Origin: Ktedonobacter robiniae
GTDB lineage: Bacteria; Chloroflexota; Ktedonobacteria; Ktedonobacterales; Ktedonobacteraceae
DNA: 64,000 nucleotides
Direction of reading: 5' to 3'
Assembly (NCBI RefSeq): GCF_016587375.1
Contig: NZ_BNJG01000001.1
Location: 2,418,001 to 2,482,000 of the forward strand
Part shown: one piece after another, positions 26,377 through 35,774 of the stretch
Position numbering within the stretch: position 1 is the first letter of the stretch
How the letters are laid out: every line of letters starts with the position of its first letter
Program-made: the position numbers and the translations under genes
Notes under the pieces: generated by a model
What the model saw: the letters and a program-made list of their open reading frames with translations, nothing else
Told to the model about the DNA's origin: nothing
The model's database searches: none

Positions 26377-27995
26377 ATGGCGAGAGTTATTTATCTCAAT
26401 GGAAACATATATACGATGGATGCGGCGCAACCGCGCGCGCAGGCTATGGCGATTGACCTGGCCAGTGGGCGCATTCTCGCTGTGGGCAGCGATGACGAGG
26501 TACGTCGCCTGGCTGATATGCAGAGCGAAATGGTTGACCTGCGTGGCAAGACCGTTTTGCCAGGCTTTATCGATGCGCATATTCACCTCATGAGCGCCGC
26601 CTATCGCGCGCATCATATCGACGCGGAGATGTGTACCAGCGAAGACGAGGTAGCCGAACTCGTGCGCCAACGCGCGCAACAGACCCCACCTGGACGCTGG
26701 ATTCAGGGCGGGCGCTGGGATAAAAATACCTGGACGGGCAACAGCGCGGGCCGCTTCCCCACAAAGGCTTCGCTTGACGCGGTAGCCCCCATCATCCTGT
26801 CGTGCTCTGGAGCAAGGATGGACATCTGCTCTGGGTCAACTCTCTGGCCCTCCAGCGCGCAGGCATTACCGCCGAGACACCAGAGCCAGAGACAGGCGCC
26901 ATCTTGCGTGACGGATCGGGCGAGCCAACGGGTGTCTTGCAGGAGGAGGGTGCCACGGAACTGGTGTATCGCGTAGTCGAGCACTCGGACCCCGAACTGG
27001 ATCGCCTGCTGATAGAGCGCGCCTTGAGCCAGGCCCAGCGCTATGGTATCACCACCGTGCATAATATCGAAGGCGAGAATACCTTGCAGCTCTTCCAGCA
27101 GTTGCGCAGCGAGAATAAACTTGGTGTGCGTGTGCAGATGATTCTTCCACGCCAGATGTTGCCGCAACTGCGCGAGTATGGCATCAGCATGGAGAAGAAT
27201 GACCTGGTAGGGGTCAGCGGCATCAAGATTTTCGCCGATGGAACGCTGGGTTCGCAGACCGCAGCCATGCTAGAAGGCTTTGAAGGCAATCCCAACAATC
27301 GAGGCATCCTCTCAATTCCCGAGCAAGAGATGCAGGATGTCGTGCGTGACGCTACGGCTATGGGCTTGACAGTCGCTATTCATGCTATTGGCGACCGGGC
27401 GGCGCGTGTCGCGCTCAACTCGATTGAATATGCTCAGCAGTGGGCGCAGCGCGAGGGTCTCTCGCCCCAGGCATCGGCGCTCCGCTATCGCCTTGAGCAT
27501 GTGCAGTTGATCGCGCCCGAGGACCTGGAGCGGATGAAACGCCTGGGCGTGGTTGCCTCCATTCAACCCTATCACGCCGTCGCCGACCGGGATCTGGCGG
27601 TACGCTATTGGGGCAAGCGTCACAAGCGCGCCTATGCCTATCGTACTATGCGTGCCATGGGAATTCCCATTGCCCTGGGCTCTGACGCGCCTGTCGAGAC
27701 ATATGATCCGCTCAGTATTCTCTACGCGGCGACTGTTAGAAGCGATCCCTTTAGTCAGCGACCATCCTGGTTGCCGGACCAGGCGCTTGACATACGAGAT
27801 GCGCTCTGGGCCTATACCTTAGGTGCAGCCTATGCTGCGGGCGAGGAGCAAGTGAAAGGATCGTTGACAAGAGGCAAGTTGGGAGATGCTATTGTCCTGC
27901 GCGACGATATCCTCGCAGTACCGCAACAAAAAATGCCTGAGAACGGCGTCGCAGCCACGATCTTTGGGGGCCATATCGTGTACGGGCGCATCTAG
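26377..27995 (+). CDS. YtcJ-type amidohydrolase (Amidohydro_3), frameshifted as read
   Basis: Two overlapping frames make one protein of about 539 residues, the usual YtcJ/exoenzyme-regulatory amidohydrolase length. Frame 1 carries YLNGNIYTMD and the first metal motif PGFIDAHIHL, then KASLDAVAP. The next frame carries on with WSKDGHLLWVNSLAL, IKIFADGTLGSQTA, the metal-site His in VAIHAIGDRA, LEHVQLI, and the conserved Asp in ALGSDAPVE. The switch point is the CCCCC at 26786-26790; one extra C rejoins the frames (AVAPHHPVVLW). As printed, the first frame ends at 26976. The enzyme would be a cytosolic metal-dependent hydrolase of unknown amide or cyclic substrate. Confidence 0.82.
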
Positions 27996-28183
27996 AGCGG
28001 GGTTAAGGCGTTTTGGTTTGTATAGTCCTTTTGGCCTATGCTTCACAGTGTTTCAAGCTGTGCCAGGATATGCATATGCTAATATACACATCAATGAACA
28101 GCACATTGACTGTAAGCACCAATACAGTGCTCGCGGGTGACGGGCCCGCGCATTAGCAATGTAGTATATGGAGGCAAACGCAC

Positions 28184-28930
28184 ATGCAGAAGTATTACCA
28201 AAAGGCTTGGCAATACTGTAAACAGCACCAGACAACAAGTATCCTTGCAGGACATGTTGTTATCCTGACCGTACTTACGATAGCGCTGCTTACGACGGGC
28301 TTCATCGGCTCTATATCTAGCGCGTTCGCTGCTTCCTACTGTGGAAGCAATGACCAGACGTACATTGTCAAATCGGGTGACACTCTCACTCAGATTGCGA
28401 GTCAGTATGGTACTAACTTTAGCAAACTTGCTGACTACAACAAATTGACAAATCCAAATGTAATTTATGTTAACCAGCATATTTGTGTTCCTAAAAACGG
28501 GTCTACAACCACGACCTCGGATAATGGCTCAACCACAACGGTTCAGACCAGCACCACAGGTTACACAGCTCCTTTAAGTAAGGGAACTGGCAACTATTTT
28601 GCCTATCCTCAGTGCACATGGTGGGCGACTGAGCGCTACCATCAGCTTCATGGTATTTATGTGCCCTGGACCACCAACGCGAACGCCTATCAGTGGGTTG
28701 ACCGCGCTCATCAGTTCGGCTGGCGCGTCTCCTACACCCCTGTAAAGGGCGCGGTTGTTGTCATGCAGCCTTATGTGCAGGGTGCGGGTAGCCTGGGCCA
28801 CGTGGCCATCGTTGAGAGCATCAACGCCAATGGTACCTTCACCGCCAGCAACATGAACTGGGGTGCCAACCCTTATTCGGTGGCCTACACCACTCTCACT
28901 CCTGGCTCGGGCATTGCCTTCGTCTACTAA
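28184..28930 (+). CDS. Secreted LysM-CHAP cell-wall hydrolase
   Basis: A 248-residue protein: N-terminal signal or anchor helix (residues 22-50, ending SSAFAA), a LysM domain at about 58-102 (TYIVKSGDTLTQIASQYG ... INQ-type end VNQHICVP), a Ser/Thr linker, then a CHAP domain at 135-248. Candidate catalytic residues are Cys144 in YPQCTWW, His206 in LGHVAIVE and Asn/Glu partners (N223/N225, E211). LysM binds peptidoglycan glycan; CHAP acts as an amidase or endopeptidase on the peptide. GGAGG is 9 nt before the ATG. The 188-bp gap upstream contains a GCGGG/CCCGC hairpin and no recognisable riboswitch. It is monocistronic, closed by a long palindrome. Confidence 0.9.
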   Translation: MQKYYQKAWQYCKQHQTTSILAGHVVILTVLTIALLTTGFIGSISSAFAASYCGSNDQTYIVKSGDTLTQIASQYGTNFSKLADYNKLTNPNVIYVNQHICVPKNGSTTTTSDNGSTTTVQTSTTGYTAPLSKGTGNYFAYPQCTWWATERYHQLHGIYVPWTTNANAYQWVDRAHQFGWRVSYTPVKGAVVVMQPYVQGAGSLGHVAIVESINANGTFTASNMNWGANPYSVAYTTLTPGSGIAFVY

Positions 28931-28937
28931 ATTAAAT

Positions 28938-29002
28938 AGTTCTTGTAGAGACAGAGAAGCGGTAAGCTTTCAGCTTACCGCTTCTCTGTCTCTACAAGAA
29001 CT
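28938..29002. repeat. 31-bp-arm perfect inverted repeat after the CHAP gene
   Basis: Arms 28938-28968 and 28972-29002 around a TTC loop, 7 nt after the stop codon, without a U-run. The rest of the 381-bp gap (29003-29311) is AT-rich with scattered TATA-like words; I see no gene or convincing promoter in it. Confidence 0.85.
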
Positions 29003-29311
29003 TGACCGGATAGGTCGATGAGCATGTGAGAAAGCTCGCCTTCTTTTCGCACAATGCCTTTTTTACCTCTTTGCCGCCGCAGGCGACAAAAAAAACTGCA
29101 CATCGGATTCATTAGATCAAGTATAGGATAATAGATAGAGGGGAGGGATATAGGTGTGATGATACGCTAATACTAATGGCGTTGAATCCACTAAGGTGGT
29201 ATGATATGCTACGCAAAGACGGATAGTAGCGTTTATTTTGGTAGTATAGTCGCCATTTCCACACGAAAGACTAAACAGCTAGCGGTTTAGAGAGGAACCG
29301 AGGGGAAAGTA

Positions 29312-31987
29312 ATGACTTCAGCCTCGACCTGGGGAAACTCCGAATTTCATAGTGAAACGACCTATTCTGCATCCCTCATACGAAAACTGTTGCAGCAGAT
29401 GATGGTGCAGTTTAATGCGCATGGAGCTTGCATCGCCCTGTATGACGAGAGCGAGAATCAGATGTGCATTACATATCATATACGCGTGCGCAATGTCGCA
29501 TCCCTGGCTTCGGGCCAGCTACTGGAGCCTGGTGTGGCCAATATGCGCGTTCCCAGACGACGTGTGACGCTCCAGCTTCAGCGTGATGAATCCGAGGAGC
29601 TGCATCGAGGTGAGGAGTTTGATCTTCCCGAGGTAGAAGATGTTACGCCTCAACAGAGCGAGCTTTTTGCCGTAGGCGAGTGTTATACACGAGGGCAGGA
29701 TGCCATTGGCCGGGTGTGGCAGCGCAATGAAGCCTTTCTCATGACCCATGATGAGTACCTCTCGATCTTTCATCGCAGCTATGGTCATATTCCCCAGGTA
29801 GATGTAACGCCCAGTGCCTACCTTGCCGTGCCCGTACAGGAAGTGAACACTATTGAGCTTCCTGAGAGCCAGAATCCACAGCCGCAGACGCTGGGTATCA
29901 TCGTGCTCTACCAGTTAGAACATACTGGCGGCGCGGTCTTTCAGGCACGCCAGCGCCATGAAGCGCTGCAATACGCTGAACGTGTAGCGTTGTATCTCCA
30001 GAATGATCGTTTGCAGCGCGCGCAGAGGCGGACTGGCGAGTACTTGCAGCGCTTGCAGGATATCAGTACCGCTTTCCCCACGAATGTTAAGCTTTATGAT
30101 CTTATTGAAGATATTTATCGCTTTGCCTCGCAGATGGTAGATGTCTCGTCGCTCCAGTTGACTCTCTATGATCGCGATACCGTCTGCCTCTATGATGTCT
30201 TTGCCATTGAGAATGGGCAGCGGTGCGAAGAACTGCTGACAAATCCTACGGTCTCGACCAAAGAGGCGCGCCCCATATGGTGGGATGTCGCCCAGGTACA
30301 GAAGGAGAGCCTGCAATTCTCGCCCGCGCAAGAGCCAGCCCTGGTTGAGCGCTATGGCGAGCTCTTGCGGGGAGCCTGGGGCGATCAGAGCCAGGCCGAA
30401 TCTTTCGTCTTTCTCCCGATGAAGATGTTTAATCGCGTTACGGGTTCGTTAAGTCTGGCGAGCCCCCGGACGGGCGCCTACCCTTCGCAGGAAGTTCAGG
30501 TCCTGGAGACCATGATCCAGATCGTGACTGTGAGCATCGAGAATGCCAAGCTTTATGAGCGAGATCGGCACCTCTTGCGCGATGCCAAGCAACGCGAGGC
30601 ACAGCTGGCCGCCATTAATAGTACCTTACAGACCATTACCTCGGTGCTGGACATCAACGAACTCTTGAATGGCTTTGTGGAGAAGGTCGCGAGCCTGGTC
30701 GATGTCGAGTTATGCGTCTTCTTCCAGCTCTCACTCACGCATGAAGAGCTGGTCGCCGAGGCCATGTATGGCCGCCCGAGTGTCAGTCTGCTTGACGATG
30801 GAAGTGGGCGGCCCGCCATTGAGCCGCCGCACAATAAGGAAGAGCATGAGGCGCTGACACGTATGATCCGCCTCCCCTTCCGGGAGACCTTTCTGGAGCC
30901 GCAGATACGCGATGAAGCTTTCTTCTATCTCAATTCAGAGCGTATTGAAGAACTGGCCCAACATAGTAACGAAGGGGGCATCTTCTTCCTGCACGCCATC
31001 CCGGCGCAACAGCTCCTGATGATCCCTATGTTCTACCAGGAGGACTTTATCGGCTTACTCTCAGTCTCGTTGCCCAAAGAGGGGCGAACCTTTAAGCCGA
31101 AGGATGTTGGAATGTTGCTGGCGATCTGTGCTCAGGCCGCGAGTGCCATTCGCAATGCTCAGTTGTTCTCTGAGCGCGAAGAGGCCTATGCCGAGCTACA
31201 GCGTATGGATAAGCTGAAGGACGAATTTCTGGTCACAGCCTCGCATGAGTTACGTACCCCGATGAGCGCTATTATTGGGTATTCCAGTCTGCTCAAGCGT
31301 CAGAGTTCGCGCATTGGTCCATCGGATATTCTGCGCTTCGCGACCAAGATCAGTACCGCCGCGCAGCAATTGCACGACCTGGTCGAGAACATGACCGAGG
31401 CAGCGAAGATGGGCGCGGTTGATAAGAAGCTCGAGCTGAGGCTTGAGGTGGTGCAGGTGCGCTCCGTGGCTGAGATGGCGGCGAGCACGCTGCTCTTGAG
31501 CATTGAACAACGCATTAAGCTCCCTATTGATGAGCGTCTGTGGGTCAGGGCCGATGCTGTCCATCTGCGCCAGGTAGTTCAAAATCTCCTGGATAATGCG
31601 TCAAAGTACTCGCCAGCGAAGAGTGAGATCGTCGTAACAGCGGAAGAAGATATTCTCTCACATGTCGCGGAGAAGCTTCCCGAGGGTTCAATTGACCATA
31701 TGACCATTGTCGAGCAGGGGAACGCTCCCGTCATCGTCATCCAGGTGCGTGACCAGGGAGAAGGCATCTTGCCAGAAGATCAGCAGCGCATTTTTGATAA
31801 ATTTGTGCGTGCGCCACGCTCGTTGACAACCCCGGTGCGCGGTTCGGGCTTAGGCTTGTATATCTCCCGGCGCTATGTTGAGGCCATGGGAGGCAAGCTC
31901 TGGTTGGAGAGTAGTGGGCTCAATGAAGGTTCTGTTTTCGCTTTTTATCTACTACAGGTAGAGCCGCCAGCCGAAGCAGGAGAATAA
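29312..31987 (+). CDS. Multi-GAF sensor histidine kinase
   Basis: An 891-residue cytosolic kinase. Three GAF-like regions are inferred at about 25-220, 250-410 and 440-620; each has the HxALxxA-type end and an N-A-x-L-Y/F exit helix (IENAKLYERD, IRNAQLFSER). The transmitter has H-box VTASHELRTPMSAIIGYSSLL with phospho-His 645, N-box VVQNLLDNASKYSP, G1 VRDQGEGI and G2 GSGLGLYISRRYVEAMGG. There is no membrane helix, so it should sense a soluble cue or redox/ligand state through the GAF domains. The stop codon is one base before the ATG of a stand-alone receiver (31989), its likely partner. The gene starts behind GAGGAACCGAGGGGAAAG. Confidence 0.93.
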   Translation: MTSASTWGNSEFHSETTYSASLIRKLLQQMMVQFNAHGACIALYDESENQMCITYHIRVRNVASLASGQLLEPGVANMRVPRRRVTLQLQRDESEELHRGEEFDLPEVEDVTPQQSELFAVGECYTRGQDAIGRVWQRNEAFLMTHDEYLSIFHRSYGHIPQVDVTPSAYLAVPVQEVNTIELPESQNPQPQTLGIIVLYQLEHTGGAVFQARQRHEALQYAERVALYLQNDRLQRAQRRTGEYLQRLQDISTAFPTNVKLYDLIEDIYRFASQMVDVSSLQLTLYDRDTVCLYDVFAIENGQRCEELLTNPTVSTKEARPIWWDVAQVQKESLQFSPAQEPALVERYGELLRGAWGDQSQAESFVFLPMKMFNRVTGSLSLASPRTGAYPSQEVQVLETMIQIVTVSIENAKLYERDRHLLRDAKQREAQLAAINSTLQTITSVLDINELLNGFVEKVASLVDVELCVFFQLSLTHEELVAEAMYGRPSVSLLDDGSGRPAIEPPHNKEEHEALTRMIRLPFRETFLEPQIRDEAFFYLNSERIEELAQHSNEGGIFFLHAIPAQQLLMIPMFYQEDFIGLLSVSLPKEGRTFKPKDVGMLLAICAQAASAIRNAQLFSEREEAYAELQRMDKLKDEFLVTASHELRTPMSAIIGYSSLLKRQSSRIGPSDILRFATKISTAAQQLHDLVENMTEAAKMGAVDKKLELRLEVVQVRSVAEMAASTLLLSIEQRIKLPIDERLWVRADAVHLRQVVQNLLDNASKYSPAKSEIVVTAEEDILSHVAEKLPEGSIDHMTIVEQGNAPVIVIQVRDQGEGILPEDQQRIFDKFVRAPRSLTTPVRGSGLGLYISRRYVEAMGGKLWLESSGLNEGSVFAFYLLQVEPPAEAGE

Positions 31988-31988
31988 C

Positions 31989-32366
31989 ATGCAGGTGCAG
32001 AAGAAGCCGCAGGAGATCCTGATTGTAGACGACGACCCTATTATTCGCGATATGATGGTGGATATTCTCAGTTTTGAAGGCTATCCTATTGTGATTGCGC
32101 GCAATGGGCGTGAGGCCCTGGAGAAGATGCTTCAGGGACATGCTTATCTCGTATTTCTTGATATGCTCATGCCCATTATGGATGGACGTGAGGTATGCCT
32201 GGAACTGGCGCGCCAGCCAGATATACGTATGCGCCACGCCATCGTCTTAATGTCCGCCCTGGACAACCTCTTAGATACCATTCCCTTGCAAGTGGATGCG
32301 ACGATGCCCAAACCCTTCTCCGTTGATGATGTTTTGCGCATCGTTGAGCCATTTATGCGTGCATAG
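31989..32366 (+). CDS. Stand-alone receiver domain, partner of the GAF kinase
   Basis: A 125-residue receiver: acidic triad D14-D16 in LIVDDDP, phospho-acceptor D58 in LVFLDMLMPIMDG, switch Ser in IVLMSALD, and K108 in MPKPFSVDD. It is one base after the kinase stop codon, so almost certainly cotranscribed and translationally coupled. No output domain is present; it may feed a phosphorelay or control a partner by contact. A membrane glycosyltransferase gene follows 31 bp later on the same strand and may belong to the same transcript. Confidence 0.9.
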   Translation: MQVQKKPQEILIVDDDPIIRDMMVDILSFEGYPIVIARNGREALEKMLQGHAYLVFLDMLMPIMDGREVCLELARQPDIRMRHAIVLMSALDNLLDTIPLQVDATMPKPFSVDDVLRIVEPFMRA

Positions 32367-32397
32367 CAGATACATAAAGTTTTAAGGTGTTATTTGT

Positions 32398-34119
32398 ATG
32401 AAGTTGCTAAAAAATAGGAAAATCGGCACTCACGAATTATTGTTTGTGGGATTGCTGGTGCTAGCATTTGTGATCCGCCTGGGTTTAATAAGCCAGGGAT
32501 GGCCAGCAACAAATAGTGATGAAGGTACGATTGGTCTAATGGGGTTGCACATCGCGTTTAATGGTGAGCATCCCACCTTTTATTATGGTCAGTATTACAT
32601 GGGACCACACCAGGCCTATGTTGCCGCCCTACTCTTTCGCCTCTTTGGTCCCTCGCTTTTTATGCTGCGTTTCGGTCTGTTACTGATCTTCACGCTCTTT
32701 CTGATTAGTACCTATTTGCTGACCCGCCTCGTCTATAGCAAGGGTTGGGCGCTGTTCTGCCTCTTTTTCCTGGGAACTGGCTCGTCATTCATAATGGCGC
32801 GGGAATTATCAGCAATCGGCGGCTACACAGAGACACTGCTCTTTGGCTCGCTCCTCTTCTTGCTGGCGGGCTGGCTCGTTATTTCTTATCGTCCATATCA
32901 GCGCTTGCGTGAGTGTCGCTGGCGTATTGTCGTTTACCTGGCCTGGGGGATAATCGCGGGGACAAGTCTCTGGGATGACCTGCTTAGTGCTCCTTTTGTC
33001 TTAATGGCGGGCCTGCTCCTCGTGGTCTTTTGCTGGCGCGAGCTGCTGCAACTCATTACGCCCCTGGCCGCGCTCATTGGTCTGCTGGTAGGGGCATTCC
33101 CCATGCTCTACTACAACCTGCATGCTGCCCCTGGCGAGGATTCGCTCTCCGTGCTCAATAACTTGCGCGGCAATGGGATAATGACAACGCAAGTAAAAAT
33201 TCTGGCGGTCAAACATGCCATCGATATTAGCGTTCCTATGATGACGGGAGAGCCTTTTTGCCAGGCCAACGAATTAGCCGCACTGGGGCCAACCACCTCG
33301 TATGCACGAGGTTGCACACTGATTCGGGAAGCCTGGGGCTATAGCTATATGCTGCTCCTGGGGATTGCGATTCTCCTGGCACTCTGGGGTCTGTGGGGGG
33401 CTTGGAGAGAGTGGCGTGGTAATCGCCAGGTCGAGCTGGAAGCGGCTGCGCTGGAATCTACCCATTGGCTGCGTCGTCAGGTCATTCACCTGGCATTGTT
33501 GATCAGCGCGGTTATTACCTTTTACCTCTATGCCTTTAGTAGCGCGCCCATTGACTGGCCGGGTATTCATGCCCGCTATCTGATCGGTTTCCTGGTGGCG
33601 ACTCCCGCCATCTTCTGGCCTCTCTGGCAAGGTTTTATCTCTGTTCAAGCACGGTTACGTACGCTGGTGCAGGTCCGACGCGTCGTTTGCGGCGCTCTGC
33701 TAGCACTGGTAGGCGCTCTACTGGTCGTTGGATCAGTGGATGCATACACTGAAGCGCCCGCGATCAGCGCGAATAATGCCCGCGATATGGCCTTGATTAA
33801 TACTTTGTTGAGCCACCGTGTTAGCCATATCTACAGTGACTACTGGACATGCAACAAAATTATGTTTTTGAGCAATGAGCGCGTCATCTGCGCGGTGGTG
33901 AATGACCAGCTACAGGATAGCCATAATCGCTATCATCGCTACTATGATGTAGTGAGCGCAGATCCGAAGGCAGCCTATGTCTTCCCCATTGATATTGGTT
34001 ATGTGAAAAAGGACGGCGATCAATATACTCTTCCCATCGTCGATGAGTATGCGCCGAGGAGAGGTTTTACTTATCAAATCATTGCCATTAATGGATATGT
34101 GCTGGACCTGACTCAGTAA
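32398..34119 (+). CDS. GT-C membrane glycosyltransferase (ArnT/PMT-like)
   Basis: A 573-residue protein with about ten membrane helices. The first extracytoplasmic loop has the acidic catalytic pair in NSDEGTIGLMG, as in polyprenyl-phosphate-dependent GT-C enzymes (ArnT, GT39, GT83). YYGQYYMGPHQAY follows in the same loop. The C-terminal 100 residues are polar and probably outside the cell (SDYWTCNKIMFLSNERVICAV). Such enzymes move a sugar from a lipid-phosphate donor onto a lipid or protein on the outer face. It is convergent with an OafA-type acyltransferase that ends 4 bp away, so both may modify the same surface polymer. Confidence 0.82.
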   Translation: MKLLKNRKIGTHELLFVGLLVLAFVIRLGLISQGWPATNSDEGTIGLMGLHIAFNGEHPTFYYGQYYMGPHQAYVAALLFRLFGPSLFMLRFGLLLIFTLFLISTYLLTRLVYSKGWALFCLFFLGTGSSFIMARELSAIGGYTETLLFGSLLFLLAGWLVISYRPYQRLRECRWRIVVYLAWGIIAGTSLWDDLLSAPFVLMAGLLLVVFCWRELLQLITPLAALIGLLVGAFPMLYYNLHAAPGEDSLSVLNNLRGNGIMTTQVKILAVKHAIDISVPMMTGEPFCQANELAALGPTTSYARGCTLIREAWGYSYMLLLGIAILLALWGLWGAWREWRGNRQVELEAAALESTHWLRRQVIHLALLISAVITFYLYAFSSAPIDWPGIHARYLIGFLVATPAIFWPLWQGFISVQARLRTLVQVRRVVCGALLALVGALLVVGSVDAYTEAPAISANNARDMALINTLLSHRVSHIYSDYWTCNKIMFLSNERVICAVVNDQLQDSHNRYHRYYDVVSADPKAAYVFPIDIGYVKKDGDQYTLPIVDEYAPRRGFTYQIIAINGYVLDLTQ

Positions 34120-34123
34120 GCTC

Positions 34124-35620
34124 TTAACTTGATGCGTATTGCTCGGGTTTATGCGCATCCTTCACTGTGTCTGTGGATGATGATGATATAGCGGCAGGCG
34201 GTTCCTCCTGGTGAGGAGCCGCCTGCTTTTTTGTGGTCTTGGTCAGGCGCGTGCCAAGCTGAATAAAGGGGCGCTCAACGGCGACGAAGAGCAGGAAGAC
34301 CAAGGGAATAACAAAGATGGCGAACCAGCCCCAGTAGACGGCGTAGCGCAACAAGGCTGGCCACTCGGGATGCCGAGCCACAAAGCTGGTGGGAAGGCGC
34401 ACCAGATTCAAGTGCCACATATAGAGGCCATACGAAAGCAGGCCAAGCCAGCGGAGCGGCGTCCACTCAAAGGGACGTTTTAGCCAGCTTCGACCAAAGA
34501 GAATCGCCAGAATGAGCAAGCCATAGCCAATGCCATACCCCAGTTCAGCATAGGTCGCGTAATTCGCTGGCGTGAACACAAATTGCGTGAAGAATGGAAA
34601 GGCCTGGGGTGCTGATTGCGCAAATTTCCAGGCGAACATCGCTAACTGCCACAGGAGCGCGAACACGAAAAGCACAGGGCTCAAGCGGCTCAGCCAGCTT
34701 GCTAATATACTGGAAGAGTGGGCTCCCCCCTTTCCAGGCATGCTTTGAGTGTAGATATAGAGCGTACTTACCAGCATGCCCATGGCGAAATCCTCCAGAA
34801 ATTTGCCATGGAGTCCAGCCACAGGTGCGCCAAAACCAAAGAAGAGAAAAAGGTTAATCAACCAGCTCGTGAGGGGTGTGGTGGCGATCTGTGGATTAGC
34901 CACCAGGTAGATGCCCAGCCAGCGCGAAAAGACGCCCCAGGCAGCCAGTATGCATAGTGAGCCTATAATCCATCCCAGGCGTATACGGGGATTGCCTGAG
35001 CGCTGTGAGCAGCGCTCGACCAGGAAGGCAATCCCTAGCGCGATGAAGGGCAAGATCAGGTAAAACTGCCACTCTACCGCTAATGTCCAGAAGGGACCGT
35101 TGATCTGCTTATAGGCATCGGCTGAGGAGTCAATAAAGAGAAACAGAAAAGAGAGCAGGCCCTGCCAATGATGGATGCTAAGATAATCCGGGCGAAAGAG
35201 CAGGATCATTAAGAGCAGCGAGACATAGTAAGCGGGCAGGATACGGAAGATACGCCGCAGGTAGAAACGCTTCCACGAGGGTTGAGGTTTGCGCCAGAGA
35301 ATGGCACTTGCGAAGGGCATAAAGAGCAGAAAACCTGAGAGGACAAAGAAGAGATTGACCCCTGTATCGCCCGCGAAAGCTACAGCCGAAAAGAGGGGAT
35401 TGAATTGCGAGGCTGTCCATAAAGGCACATCTCGCGTCGTAATCAATGAGAGATGGAAGGCTACGACAATCAAACAGGCAATGGCGCGTACCCCGTCCAG
35501 CGCGGCAATGGTATTCTGCTTATGGTTGGCCTGTTTCCCCTCTAGAAGATAACCAATATACGGAAAAATACGTTTCCAGAATAGTATCGTACGTGGTTCT
35601 AACGCTTTCTGTGCCTGCAT
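34124..35620 (-). CDS. Acyltransferase-3 family membrane protein (OafA/YrhL-like)
   Basis: A 498-residue protein with about ten membrane helices. The family signature is near the N-terminus: LDGVRAIACLIVVAFHLSL with its catalytic His, then NLFFVLSGFLLF and FYLRRIFRILPAYY with conserved arginines. These enzymes transfer acetyl or other acyl groups onto exported polysaccharide. The open frame continues upstream to 35704, but ATG 35620 (MQAQKALEP) has AAAGGA at a good distance and is preferred. Its last codons face the GT-C gene 4 bp away. A 26-bp palindrome lies just upstream (35714-35774), belonging to the preceding minus-strand gene. Confidence 0.88.
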   Translation of the reverse strand: MQAQKALEPRTILFWKRIFPYIGYLLEGKQANHKQNTIAALDGVRAIACLIVVAFHLSLITTRDVPLWTASQFNPLFSAVAFAGDTGVNLFFVLSGFLLFMPFASAILWRKPQPSWKRFYLRRIFRILPAYYVSLLLMILLFRPDYLSIHHWQGLLSFLFLFIDSSADAYKQINGPFWTLAVEWQFYLILPFIALGIAFLVERCSQRSGNPRIRLGWIIGSLCILAAWGVFSRWLGIYLVANPQIATTPLTSWLINLFLFFGFGAPVAGLHGKFLEDFAMGMLVSTLYIYTQSMPGKGGAHSSSILASWLSRLSPVLFVFALLWQLAMFAWKFAQSAPQAFPFFTQFVFTPANYATYAELGYGIGYGLLILAILFGRSWLKRPFEWTPLRWLGLLSYGLYMWHLNLVRLPTSFVARHPEWPALLRYAVYWGWFAIFVIPLVFLLFVAVERPFIQLGTRLTKTTKKQAAPHQEEPPAAISSSSTDTVKDAHKPEQYASS

Positions 35621-35713
35621 CGAAAATCCTTTAAAGCTATCCGTACCTCTGACCTTAGCCGCTCTATGTACAAACGGACAAGGGGCGGCACACGCAACTA
35701 CCATAGGACCAAG

Positions 35714-35774
35714 TGTGAAAGGAAGTGCAATGGCGAGTTGGCTTTGCTAACTCGCCACTGCACTTCCTTTCACA
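35714..35774. repeat. 26-bp-arm inverted repeat after the MutS-like gene
   Basis: Arms 35714-35739 and 35749-35774 are complementary except for one G-T-type position, with a 9-nt loop. It abuts the stop codon of the MutS-like gene (35775). There is no U-run. Confidence 0.8.

Noticed and set aside
28010..28183. Possible c-di-AMP (ydaO-type) riboswitch before the LysM-CHAP gene
   Set aside because: Such genes are often under that switch, but the conserved core elements are not found; only a short GCGGG/CCCGC hairpin is present.
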